Source: an uncultured Sporosarcina sp. (GTDB lineage: Bacteria; Bacillota; Bacilli; Bacillales_A; Planococcaceae). From it: a stretch of 64,000 nucleotides of DNA. The translations under genes were made by a program, and so were the position numbers. This document shows positions 17,875 through 25,271 of the stretch, one piece after another; positions within the stretch are counted from its first letter, which is position 1, and each line of letters opens with the position of its first letter. The notes under the pieces are model-generated. The model saw only the letters and a program-made list of their open reading frames with translations. It was not told the DNA's origin and searched no databases. The stretch is taken from the NCBI GenBank assembly GCA_948469885.1, contig CAOKMT010000003.1:62001-126000 (forward strand), in the 5' to 3' direction.

Positions 17875-19032
17875 TTATTTGAAGCGTTCCAGCTTTAACG
17901 GTTCCAAAAGTTCTTTATGTCTTCCGCTACGCTCGATCAATTCCCTCACTAAATATCCGGTAATTGGAGCGAGGGCGATGCCATCCCCTTCATGTCCCGC
18001 AGCAATGAGGAAACCTTCTACTTCGGGTACTTTGTCGATGATTGGAAGTCCATCTCCCGTGTAAGGCCGGAAACCGACCATTGAACGGATGATCTGGACT
18101 GTTTTTAAAGAAGGGACGATTTGGCTTGCATGGGCGGCAATAGAGGAGAGGATGTTCGCATTGATAGATTTATCGAAACCGACAAATTCTCTGCTTCCCC
18201 CGATCAGCAGGTTACCGCTTTTCGTTTGCCCTAAAGAAAGGCCGATGCCGAAAGGGGGTACCTCTGTTCCTTTATTGTCTGTAAGATGTTTGGCGGCAAT
18301 GTACTGCGCACATAATATATTGCCATGGACAATTGGCTTGATCTTTTCGGTAATCAGAATGACGCCGCGACGCGGTTTGATTGTTAGTTCGACGCCAACC
18401 ATTTCGGCGATGGCGGGCGCAAAGGGCCCCGCGGCATTGATGACCCATTCGGTTGCGATATACCCTTTATCTGTTTGGACCCCTTTAACTCTCCCATGTT
18501 CACAAGTAATATCGAGCACTTTTGTATGTGTTTTGATGTCGGCACCTTTTTGTCTAGATGCTTTAGCAAAAGCTTGGCTTAGTAACAATGGATTCACTTC
18601 CGCATCTTCCCGGCTATACGTGGAGCCGACGATATGGGGGGAGAAGCAAGGCTGTTTTTCCAGCGCTTCTTTCCGGTCCAATAATTTCACGTCGATACCT
18701 GCTTTGTTTTGATCTTCAACGAATTGTTTCATGAATTGTAAATGCTCAGGGGATTGTATGACGATCATGCCGCCTGCTTTTTTAAATTCAAAAGGGATGC
18801 CAAGCTCATCTTCAAGGTTTTCGTAAATTGCTCTACTCGCCTGTGCGAGTTTGCTAGGAAAGCCAGGCTTTTTTGATTGTAAAATAATTGCTTTATCACA
18901 AGAGCCTGAGGTCTGTGCGCCGACCTCACCTTTCTCCACGACGACGACTTTGTCGCAAATATCGGCAAGCCGGTAGGCGATGGATGTGCCGATGACACCA
19001 CCTCCGATGATAACTGCATCTGCTATTTCCAA
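17875..19032 (-). CDS. FAD-dependent oxidoreductase, DAO family (beta subunit of amine/amino-acid dehydrogenase)
   Basis: Flavoprotein of the D-amino-acid oxidase/sarcosine oxidase beta family. It has an N-terminal dinucleotide-binding motif GGGVIGTSIAYRLA, an ATEWVINAAGPFAP block, and a C-terminal GFRPYTGDGLPIIDKVPEVEGFLIAAGHEGDGIALAP typical of HcnC/OoxB/SoxB proteins. It is expected to oxidise the C-N bond of an imino or amino acid. Two TTG codons compete; TTG at 19032 is 9 bases after AAAGGAG, whereas TTG at 19041 abuts it, so 385 aa is preferred. With the next three upstream genes it forms a multi-subunit dehydrogenase like opine oxidase or D-hydroxyproline dehydrogenase. Confidence 0.85.
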   Translation of the reverse strand: MEIADAVIIGGGVIGTSIAYRLADICDKVVVVEKGEVGAQTSGSCDKAIILQSKKPGFPSKLAQASRAIYENLEDELGIPFEFKKAGGMIVIQSPEHLQFMKQFVEDQNKAGIDVKLLDRKEALEKQPCFSPHIVGSTYSREDAEVNPLLLSQAFAKASRQKGADIKTHTKVLDITCEHGRVKGVQTDKGYIATEWVINAAGPFAPAIAEMVGVELTIKPRRGVILITEKIKPIVHGNILCAQYIAAKHLTDNKGTEVPPFGIGLSLGQTKSGNLLIGGSREFVGFDKSINANILSSIAAHASQIVPSLKTVQIIRSMVGFRPYTGDGLPIIDKVPEVEGFLIAAGHEGDGIALAPITGYLVRELIERSGRHKELLEPLKLERFK

Positions 19033-19046
19033 AAAGTTCAACTCCT

Positions 19047-20261
19047 TTATCGAAAGGTTGCAAGATTTTCATGCCACATTCGGTTTAACTTTTCTCTGCC
19101 GCATTCGACGTTTGGTTGAAAGGTGATGGCGGATTTTTCTCGTGCTTTTTTCACTTGGTTTTGGGCATTTTTTATGTGTGTGTCCGCCTCGTCATGAAGT
19201 AAACCGAGTCGGGCACTGATGGATGTTCCGGCTAGTTCACCTTGCGCCATGGCGACTTGGGCACTTTCGATGCCAGTAATATTACCGGCGACGAAAATCC
19301 CTTGTTGCGTCGTTTCCATTTCGGGACCATGCAAAGGTACATGCCCGCCCAATTCTTCGATATGGGCGAATCCACAGCGGACTGCGCCTGCCAATTCCGC
19401 CAAGGGGGAGAGGCCTCCCGACAGACAAACAGTATCCACTTCGATCGCTTTCACATTTTTCCTATCGGGCATTCCGTTTGAATCGACGTGGGTAACTTTT
19501 ATATTTTCGACTTGCTCGTTTCCCTCGATTGCCACAACTGTTTTTCGTAAAAATAAAGGGATGCCCCAAACTTTTAATCCATTTCGAGGATAAAGAGCCG
19601 CCCCTATGTTTTGGATCAGTCTGTTTTTTGCCAACTTACCTGCTAACTTGAGCGGCTTTGTCGGAGCCAATTGAGACATGCTCGATAAGTATGAAATCAT
19701 CTGTTTCGGGTGAGACCGATGTAAAGAGAACTCATCCGAAGGAGGTAAAAATATTCCGATCACGTCGACACCTGCCATTTTCAGCTCATGGGCAACCGTT
19801 AAAGAAAGAGGATCCACGCCCACAATGGCAACTTTCTTTCCAGGTTTGACACGGTGATAATTTGTTAAAACTTGAGCGGCACCGATCGCCATGACACCGG
19901 GTGTCGTCCAGCCGGGGATAGGTACCGGTTTTTCCGCGGCGCCGGATGCAATGACGATATTTGTTGCTTCTATCTCGTGCCCTGTATTCAACTGCACTTT
20001 CCAATGAGGGGAAATCCCCCAAACTTCCGTTTCTTGAAGACAAGTAATGCCTAATCGATTCACTTTTTCTTTCAAGGCTTGCGCTACATTTTTCCCGATC
20101 CACCAACCGTTGTTCGGATCCTCATATAATTGTCCTAGCAGTTTTCCGCCTGCGATAGGATTTTCATCCACGATGGTGACGGTTGCCCCGTATTCTGCTG
20201 CTGTAATAGCAGCGCTCATACCGGCGGGTCCGGAACCGATAACGACAAGATCCGCTTTCAT
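19047..20261 (-). CDS. FAD/NAD(P)-binding oxidoreductase, HcnB/OoxA type (alpha subunit)
   Basis: Two-dinucleotide-binding-domain flavoprotein of 404 aa. The first fold is VVIGSGPAGMSAAITAAEYG near the N-terminus, the second KKVAIVGVDPLSLTVAHEL mid-protein, and a late GIFVAGNITGIESAQVAMAQGELAG completes the FAD site. Related alpha subunits (HcnB, OoxA, D-hydroxyproline dehydrogenase) usually carry a C-terminal BFD-type [2Fe-2S] domain. Here the C-terminus ends without it, and a separate BFD protein is encoded at 20560. ATG at 20261 overlaps the previous stop as ATGA, so translation is coupled. Upstream codons in the longer frame have no family character. Confidence 0.85.
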   Translation of the reverse strand: MKADLVVIGSGPAGMSAAITAAEYGATVTIVDENPIAGGKLLGQLYEDPNNGWWIGKNVAQALKEKVNRLGITCLQETEVWGISPHWKVQLNTGHEIEATNIVIASGAAEKPVPIPGWTTPGVMAIGAAQVLTNYHRVKPGKKVAIVGVDPLSLTVAHELKMAGVDVIGIFLPPSDEFSLHRSHPKQMISYLSSMSQLAPTKPLKLAGKLAKNRLIQNIGAALYPRNGLKVWGIPLFLRKTVVAIEGNEQVENIKVTHVDSNGMPDRKNVKAIEVDTVCLSGGLSPLAELAGAVRCGFAHIEELGGHVPLHGPEMETTQQGIFVAGNITGIESAQVAMAQGELAGTSISARLGLLHDEADTHIKNAQNQVKKAREKSAITFQPNVECGREKLNRMWHENLATFR

Positions 20262-20557
20262 AAGCCGTGCTCGCTTTTGGACTGGATGCACATACGATCT
20301 TTGACTGCCGTTATACAAGCGCGGACGCTTTTTTCTCCGTCCACAGATACACGACATTCATAACAATGCCCAATGCCACAATAGATGCCACGTGGCTGCT
20401 TTAACTTATCGGAATATCTAAGGGTGCGGATATTGTTCGCAAGTAATGCAGCTGCAACCGATTCACCTTCGTAGGCTGAATAGTCGACCCCATTAAAGGT
20501 GATGGTGACTTGCTTTTTTTCAAAAGTGCCGAGTATTGGATGATTTGAAATCCTCAT
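20258..20557 (-). CDS. [2Fe-2S] ferredoxin-like subunit (Fer2_4, HcnA type)
   Basis: Small plant-type [2Fe-2S] protein of 99 aa. Cluster cysteines are Cys60, Cys65, Cys68 (CGIGHCYEC) and Cys81 (VRAC), the spacing of the gamma/HcnA subunits of hydrogen-cyanide synthase, opine oxidase and sarcosine oxidase alpha N-termini. It should shuttle electrons between the flavoprotein subunits. ATG at 20557 lies two bases after the BFD gene stop, with GGAAAGGATCTG as ribosome binding site. The longer frame to 20641 merely reads through the neighbouring gene. Confidence 0.87.
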   Translation of the reverse strand: MRISNHPILGTFEKKQVTITFNGVDYSAYEGESVAAALLANNIRTLRYSDKLKQPRGIYCGIGHCYECRVSVDGEKSVRACITAVKDRMCIQSKSEHGL

Positions 20558-20559
20558 AG

Positions 20560-20847
20560 TCACAGATCCTTTCCATATCGAGCAAGCTCTCCTAGTGCAA
20601 GCGGGCGAATCGGAGTGTTGTACGTTAAATCTGAAACACACGGAATTGCATTAGAGGTGTGAAAAGAAACGGCTTGTTCTAAAAGTGGTCGGCATGTCCG
20701 TCCTTGGCACATACCCATGCCTGCTCTTGTTTTCAGTTTCAACTCTTTCGTCGTTTCACTCCCACTTTCCAGCTGGTTGATAATCTCACTTAACATCACT
20801 TCTTCGCACCTACAAATGATCGTATCTTGGACAGTGATCTCCTCCAT
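20560..20847 (-). CDS. BFD-like [2Fe-2S]-binding protein, separate subunit
   Basis: A 95-residue protein with Cys12, Cys14, Cys47 and Cys52 in the C-x-C ... C-x4-C arrangement (IICRCEEV and MCQGRTCRP) of BFD [2Fe-2S] domains. In most opine-oxidase and HcnB-like enzymes this domain is fused to the C-terminus of the FAD/NAD alpha subunit; here it is free-standing and is the first gene of the operon. ATG at 20847 has no clear upstream ribosome binding site, though GGAGGAG lies just inside the gene, so the exact start is uncertain. It likely forms the fourth subunit of the dehydrogenase. Confidence 0.82.
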   Translation of the reverse strand: MEEITVQDTIICRCEEVMLSEIINQLESGSETTKELKLKTRAGMGMCQGRTCRPLLEQAVSFHTSNAIPCVSDLTYNTPIRPLALGELARYGKDL

Positions 20848-21007
20848 TCAGCCATAATTTGTTTGATGGTGCATGTTCCTATATGCTTCCTTAATTTTTA
20901 TGCGGGCTGGCGCAAACTTAGACGTTCAACTGATTGGAATTTGATTGAAGGTCAAGTGAAGGAATTGTCGAATAATTGATGAGAGGCTATGGGGGAGGGC
21001 GAATTGC

Positions 21008-22435
21008 TTGAAAGTAGATCTATTAATTGAAAATGGGCATGTCTTGACAATGGAAGGGGATGGCGTCGGATTCATCGAACATGGTGCGATCGCGATAAAA
21101 GGGAACCGCATTGTGGCTGTGGGACATAGGGAAGAAGTGGGAAGGAATTGCCGGGCAGAACGGGTCATTGACGCCACGAATAAGTTGATCATGCCAGGAC
21201 TGATCGACGCGCATATTCATACAGGATTTGCCATTTTTCGCGGGGTGGCGCAAGATATGTCGGATTGGATGCAGAAAGGGATTTGGCCGTTTCAAAAGCA
21301 CCTAAAGCCTGAAGAAAGTAAGGCGGGTTCCATGGTTAATATAATAGAAGGAATCAAAGCAGGCACGACGACTTTTTGCGACTACGACGGAAGAATGGAC
21401 TTACTTGTGCAAAACTATAAAAAAATCGGAGCAAGGGCAAGGATAGCGGAAATGGTCAATGAAATTCCGGATGACATCGGTGATTTGCCGGTCGGTGAAC
21501 TGTACGAATTCAACCCATCGATCGGAGAAGAGAAGTTGAAAAGAAACCTTGATCTATATGAGGAGCACCATGACACGGAAAATGGAAGAATTTCTGTCAT
21601 ATTGGGACCTCATGGGCCGGACATGATGAGTTTGGAATTATTGAAGGAAATTCAAAATTATGGCGAAAAACTAGATACAAAATTGCATATGCATGTCGCC
21701 CAAGGGGATCGGGAAATTCTTCAAATGGAGAAACGGTACGGTCAGCGGAGTATCGCCTTTTTGGAACAGCATGGCTTTTTGAATGACAGGTTACTGGCTG
21801 TCCATTTAACCGAAGCGACTGATGCGGAAACGGTCCAAGTGGCCAAAAGTGGTGCAAGTATGATTTACTGCGCGGGTAGCATCGGCATCATCGACGGGTT
21901 GGTGCCGCCAGTCCATTCTTTTTTGCAGGCGGGAGGGGTAGCTTGTTTAGGGTCCGACCAAGCACCAGGCAATAATTGCAATAATATGTTCAATGAAATG
22001 AAGTTTGCCGCCATTTTAAATAAAGTGAAGCTGAAAGATCCGCGTATCTTCAATGCGACTCAATCTCTTCGGATGGCAACAATTGAAGCCGCAAAAGTGA
22101 TGGGGATTGAGCATGAGGTAGGCTCTTTGAGGAGGGGAAAAAAAGCGGATGTGATTTTATTGGATTTAGGCGATCCCTCGTTTTTCCCGGTGCTAACAAA
22201 GCCGATTCGTAATATCGTTCCCAACCTTGTGTATTCCACGAGAGGACATGAAGTCGAAACAGTTATCATTGATGGGAATGTTGTCATGGAAAATCGGGAG
22301 ATACTGACAATTGATGAAAAAGTAGCTTTGGCAAAAGCACAAAACGCGGCAGAAAACGTATCCAAACGCGCGGCATTCGATATTTTGAATTCGGATAGTG
22401 ATATTTTGGCGATGGTGCGGGACGGTTTATTATAA
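21008..22435 (+). CDS. amidohydrolase, ATZ/TRZ-like metal-dependent deaminase family
   Basis: TIM-barrel metallohydrolase of 475 aa in the subgroup containing atrazine/triazine chlorohydrolases, SsnA-like proteins and adenosine or guanine-derivative deaminases. Metal ligands are visible: DAHIHTG, then LHMHVAQGD, then HLTEA, and a catalytic Asp in GSDQAPG. A beta-sandwich cap is formed by the N- and C-terminal segments (KADVILLDLG, TVIIDGNVVME). A TTG start at 21008 follows GGGGGAGGG. It is divergent from the oxidase operon and convergent with the CdaR-like regulator. It may deaminate or hydrolyse a nitrogenous ring or amidine from the same catabolic route; substrate unknown. Confidence 0.88.
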   Translation: MKVDLLIENGHVLTMEGDGVGFIEHGAIAIKGNRIVAVGHREEVGRNCRAERVIDATNKLIMPGLIDAHIHTGFAIFRGVAQDMSDWMQKGIWPFQKHLKPEESKAGSMVNIIEGIKAGTTTFCDYDGRMDLLVQNYKKIGARARIAEMVNEIPDDIGDLPVGELYEFNPSIGEEKLKRNLDLYEEHHDTENGRISVILGPHGPDMMSLELLKEIQNYGEKLDTKLHMHVAQGDREILQMEKRYGQRSIAFLEQHGFLNDRLLAVHLTEATDAETVQVAKSGASMIYCAGSIGIIDGLVPPVHSFLQAGGVACLGSDQAPGNNCNNMFNEMKFAAILNKVKLKDPRIFNATQSLRMATIEAAKVMGIEHEVGSLRRGKKADVILLDLGDPSFFPVLTKPIRNIVPNLVYSTRGHEVETVIIDGNVVMENREILTIDEKVALAKAQNAAENVSKRAAFDILNSDSDILAMVRDGLL

Positions 22436-22449
22436 AAAGGAAACTTAGA

Positions 22450-22506
22450 AAAAGGCTGTTTCATTGCTTTGGGGGCTAGAGTCCAAAACAATGAAATAGC
22501 CTTTTC
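22450..22506. terminator. bidirectional terminator between convergent genes
   Basis: AAAAAGGCTGTTTCATTG ending at 22466 pairs with CAATGAAATAGCCTTTT from 22489. A on one side and T on the other let it act in both directions, for the amidohydrolase (plus) and the regulator (minus), whose stop codon it overlaps. Confidence 0.88.
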
Positions 22507-23758
22507 ACATTTCCATCTTCAATTTTGGTTGTGCTTCCAACTCGGGAAAGAATGTATTTTTCATCGTCGTTTCTTCGTAACATTGAATGGCGGTATATAA
22601 TAGCATGCAATGTTTGAAGTTATTCGTATTCAAGGAGGTGATTTCCTTTATGCGTTCAAGTCGATAAATGATCGTGTTTCGATGGGTGAACATGTTACGG
22701 GACGCTTCACTCAAGTTCAAATTATATTTACAATAGGCGACAAAAGTAGAAGCGAGCACTTCATAATTTTCATGCTCCGTTAAAGGTGCGATAATATTCA
22801 ACAATTTCGACTGATAATCAGAAGTAAGTTCTCTTGGAAGGAAATGTAAAATCATTTCCCTTTCATTATAAATATGGACGCGTTCTTCATTGCCGGATTG
22901 CATCCCGATATTCATCGCTTTTTTGGCATTGTTATAAGATTCCGGCACACCGTTAATTCCATGGCTAATATCCCCCATGGAAATGAATGCAGAAACGTCA
23001 TACTTTCTTTGTAAAAATGTATTCAATCTATCTAATTTCTCTTCTAAACTTGCTGTGAAGTTTGCATAAGATTGTTGAAAAGGAAGTGTTTTAATGACGA
23101 TAAAACGCTCGATATTCAAAGCGGAGATGATATCTCCCTCATTCTCATGAAAAATCAAATTCAAATAATCCAAAACTTCTCGTTGGAAATATTGTACTGG
23201 AAAGTCCTCGGCCGATCCAGTAGGCTCATTTGACGATATCTTTTCTGAAAGGTTTGCCATATCGATTAAAAGGCAGACACGATCAGTATGCAAGTCTATG
23301 TCAAGAAGGGAAGAGTACTTTAATATGGGCTCGTTCGATTCCAACTCCTCGTGATGAATGAGCTGATGAACAAAGATCTCGACCATCTTCTCTTTCAACT
23401 CCACCATTTCTTTTCTGAACGCTTCCTGACACATCATCTCGACTTGGTTTTTAACCAATTGCCCATACTTCTCGACCTCTCTCGGCTTTCCGACAATACC
23501 GAGAACCCCGATCACTTTGTTATTGAAATTGATAGGGACGGAGATTCCAGGTAAAATTTGCTGGTCGATTTCATTGTCACAGTCTATGGTTATATTTCTT
23601 TTGATCACTTCGATTGAAGGTGGGTGGAAAAGGCCAATTCTTCTTTTATCGGTAGCACCAATAATATAGCCTTCATTATCGGTAATACTAATGGGATATT
23701 GCAAGATCTCATTTGTTTTTTCCACAATATCTTGTGCAATTTGTTCAAGTATTTTCAC
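22505..23758 (-). CDS. CdaR/PucR family transcriptional regulator
   Basis: Predicted transcription factor of 417 aa. The N-terminal region (residues 1-135) resembles the sugar-diacid recognition domain (ILEQIAQDIVEKTNEI ... GIVGKPREVEKYGQLVKNQVE). A middle GGDEF-like domain follows, then a C-terminal PucR-type helix-turn-helix (NLSEASRNMFTHRNTIIYRLERIKEIT). The start is taken as GTG at 23758 behind GAGGAAGTGAG; GTG at 23767 is an alternative, while the longer TTG frame adds a hydrophobic stretch of no known role. It is divergent from the Rieske oxygenase gene with an intergenic region holding repeated motifs, so it likely regulates that pathway, probably as a ligand-dependent activator. Confidence 0.86.
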   Translation of the reverse strand: MKILEQIAQDIVEKTNEILQYPISITDNEGYIIGATDKRRIGLFHPPSIEVIKRNITIDCDNEIDQQILPGISVPINFNNKVIGVLGIVGKPREVEKYGQLVKNQVEMMCQEAFRKEMVELKEKMVEIFVHQLIHHEELESNEPILKYSSLLDIDLHTDRVCLLIDMANLSEKISSNEPTGSAEDFPVQYFQREVLDYLNLIFHENEGDIISALNIERFIVIKTLPFQQSYANFTASLEEKLDRLNTFLQRKYDVSAFISMGDISHGINGVPESYNNAKKAMNIGMQSGNEERVHIYNEREMILHFLPRELTSDYQSKLLNIIAPLTEHENYEVLASTFVAYCKYNLNLSEASRNMFTHRNTIIYRLERIKEITSLNTNNFKHCMLLYTAIQCYEETTMKNTFFPELEAQPKLKMEM

Positions 23759-23840
23759 TAAACTCACTTCCTCTTCAATATAATAGATGCATTTATTAGT
23801 TAAAAAAAACAAAAGCTTTCCATTAATTCTACCTATATTT

Positions 23841-23855
23841 AGACATAATGTCTAT
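23841..23855 (+). promoter_or_regulatory. palindromic operator candidate, copy 1
   Basis: AGACATAATGTCTAT contains the palindrome AGACAT-A-ATGTCT. The 11-mer ATAATGTCTAT recurs 139 bases downstream at 23984. The position between the divergent regulator and Rieske oxygenase genes suggests a binding site for the CdaR-like protein. Confidence 0.5.
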
Positions 23856-23983
23856 TAAATTTCTAAATATTGAATCAATAGTAAGGAGGCAATAGGATTT
23901 TATCATAAGCGACAAGCTTGGATTACCGTCCCTTTGGTCAGAAAAAACAAAGTGTCGTATTTAACATAACGCTATATTTGTGA

Positions 23984-23994
23984 ATAATGTCTAT
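23984..23994 (+). promoter_or_regulatory. operator candidate, copy 2 (direct repeat of copy 1)
   Basis: An exact second copy of the 11-mer ATAATGTCTAT, about 90 bases before the Rieske oxygenase start. The left arm of the palindrome (AGACAT) is not conserved here, so this would be a weaker or half site. Confidence 0.42.
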
Positions 23995-24085
23995 ATGATT
24001 CAGAAAATTCTTAATCTATAATTGGAATGTACTTCATAGATCACTAGGCAGTTTGTATGGATCATTAGCATAGGAGGTAATTCGA

Positions 24086-25183
24086 TTGGAGAAAACAGAA
24101 GTAAGAGTGAGCGAAACATTAAGCAAAGCTTATACGCTACCGTCATGGCTCTATACAAAGCCCGAAGTTTTGGAAGTTGAAAAGAAAGAGATTTTCAGTA
24201 AAACATGGCAGTATGTAGGGCATCTTAGCCAGTTTAAAAAAGCAGGTGACTATATTACGACGGAAGTCGCCGATCGATCGATTATTATTTCTTATGGAAG
24301 GGATCAAGAGTTGCGTGCATTTTATAATGTATGTCCACATCGGGCCGCACGATTGGTGGAAGGAGAAGGAAATAAAGCAGTAATCACTTGTCCTTACCAT
24401 GCTTGGTCATTTCGTTTGGATGGTTCCTTAAACAGAGCGCCGAATATGAAAGGTGTCGAAGATTTCAACGACGAAGAATTTTGTTTGACAAAAGTACGAT
24501 TGGAAGTATTGGAATCTTTCATTTTTGTGAATTTAGATCCCGATGCGCCATCTATGGCTTCACAGTTTCCGGATTTGTTTGAGCATGTAAAACAATTTGA
24601 ACTTGGGAACTTTAAAAAGGTACGAGTAAAAGAAACGATTTGCCGCTCGAATTGGAAGATTGGTATTGATAATTACCTTGAATGCGACCATTGTGGAATT
24701 GTCCATAAAGTGAGTTTTGCTGATCTTGATATGAAACAATATGACGTGCAAATCCACGAAAACTATTCTTATCAAGGGACACCGTTAAAAGGGTATCATC
24801 AAGATTTTAAGTTAGGAGAAGGTGGCCGATATTATTGGCTCTATCCGAATACTTGGTTTTCATTTGATCCGGGCCCAGCTAATCTATCCATCCATCAATC
24901 AATACCGATTGATCATAAAACGACGAAATACGTCTATACAACATTCCTAAAAACGGAAGAGATGTCAAAAGAAGATGAAGAGCGTCTAGCGATGGATGCA
25001 ATGGTGAGACAAGAAGATTTGGATATCGCCGAAGTCGTACAAAAAGGGATCGAATCAGGTGTCTATAAACAAGGCCGATTTTCACTATCAGAAAACTGTG
25101 TCCACCATTTTCACCTTTTACTGCAAGATGATTTGGAAGAAGTATTGCCACTCCAACGTGCCAAAGCGCCAACACCATTATAA
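24086..25183 (+). CDS. Rieske non-heme iron oxygenase, alpha subunit (quaternary-ammonium type)
   Basis: Oxygenase component of a Rieske mono-oxygenase, 365 aa. The [2Fe-2S] Rieske ligands are Cys83, His85, Cys102 and His105 (CPHRAARL ... CPYHAW). The mononuclear iron site is DNYLECDHCGIVH with His202 and His207. Glu199 occupies the bridging position that is Asp in ring-hydroxylating dioxygenases, as in carnitine mono-oxygenase CntA. The C-terminal QEDLDIAEVVQKGIESGVYKQ block is also typical of enzymes acting on quaternary ammonium or N-methyl compounds. TTG at 24086 follows AGGAGGT with 7 bases spacing. The reductase (28878) and ferredoxin (29940) downstream are likely electron donors. Substrate is not determined. 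Confidence 0.88.
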   Translation: MEKTEVRVSETLSKAYTLPSWLYTKPEVLEVEKKEIFSKTWQYVGHLSQFKKAGDYITTEVADRSIIISYGRDQELRAFYNVCPHRAARLVEGEGNKAVITCPYHAWSFRLDGSLNRAPNMKGVEDFNDEEFCLTKVRLEVLESFIFVNLDPDAPSMASQFPDLFEHVKQFELGNFKKVRVKETICRSNWKIGIDNYLECDHCGIVHKVSFADLDMKQYDVQIHENYSYQGTPLKGYHQDFKLGEGGRYYWLYPNTWFSFDPGPANLSIHQSIPIDHKTTKYVYTTFLKTEEMSKEDEERLAMDAMVRQEDLDIAEVVQKGIESGVYKQGRFSLSENCVHHFHLLLQDDLEEVLPLQRAKAPTPL

Positions 25184-25215
25184 TAGGAGTTTCTCAGTTA
25201 CAATTTTAAGAATTC

Positions 25216-25229
25216 TGTAAGCGTTTCCA
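25216..25229 (+). promoter_or_regulatory. cre site (CcpA binding), one mismatch
   Basis: TGTAAGCGTTTCCA matches the catabolite-responsive element consensus TGWNANCGNTNWCA at all but one position (C for W). It lies between the Rieske gene and the APC permease start, which implies repression of the permease-TPP part by preferred carbon sources. Confidence 0.6.
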
Positions 25230-25271
25230 AATGAGAGGGTTAGTTATTTCATTAAAGGACGGGGGAATTGT

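Noticed and set aside
17309..18712. Several plus-strand frames (107, 139 and 207 aa) opposite the permease and oxidase genes
   Set aside because: Antisense shadows of clearly conserved minus-strand genes; low-complexity residue use and no ribosome binding sites.
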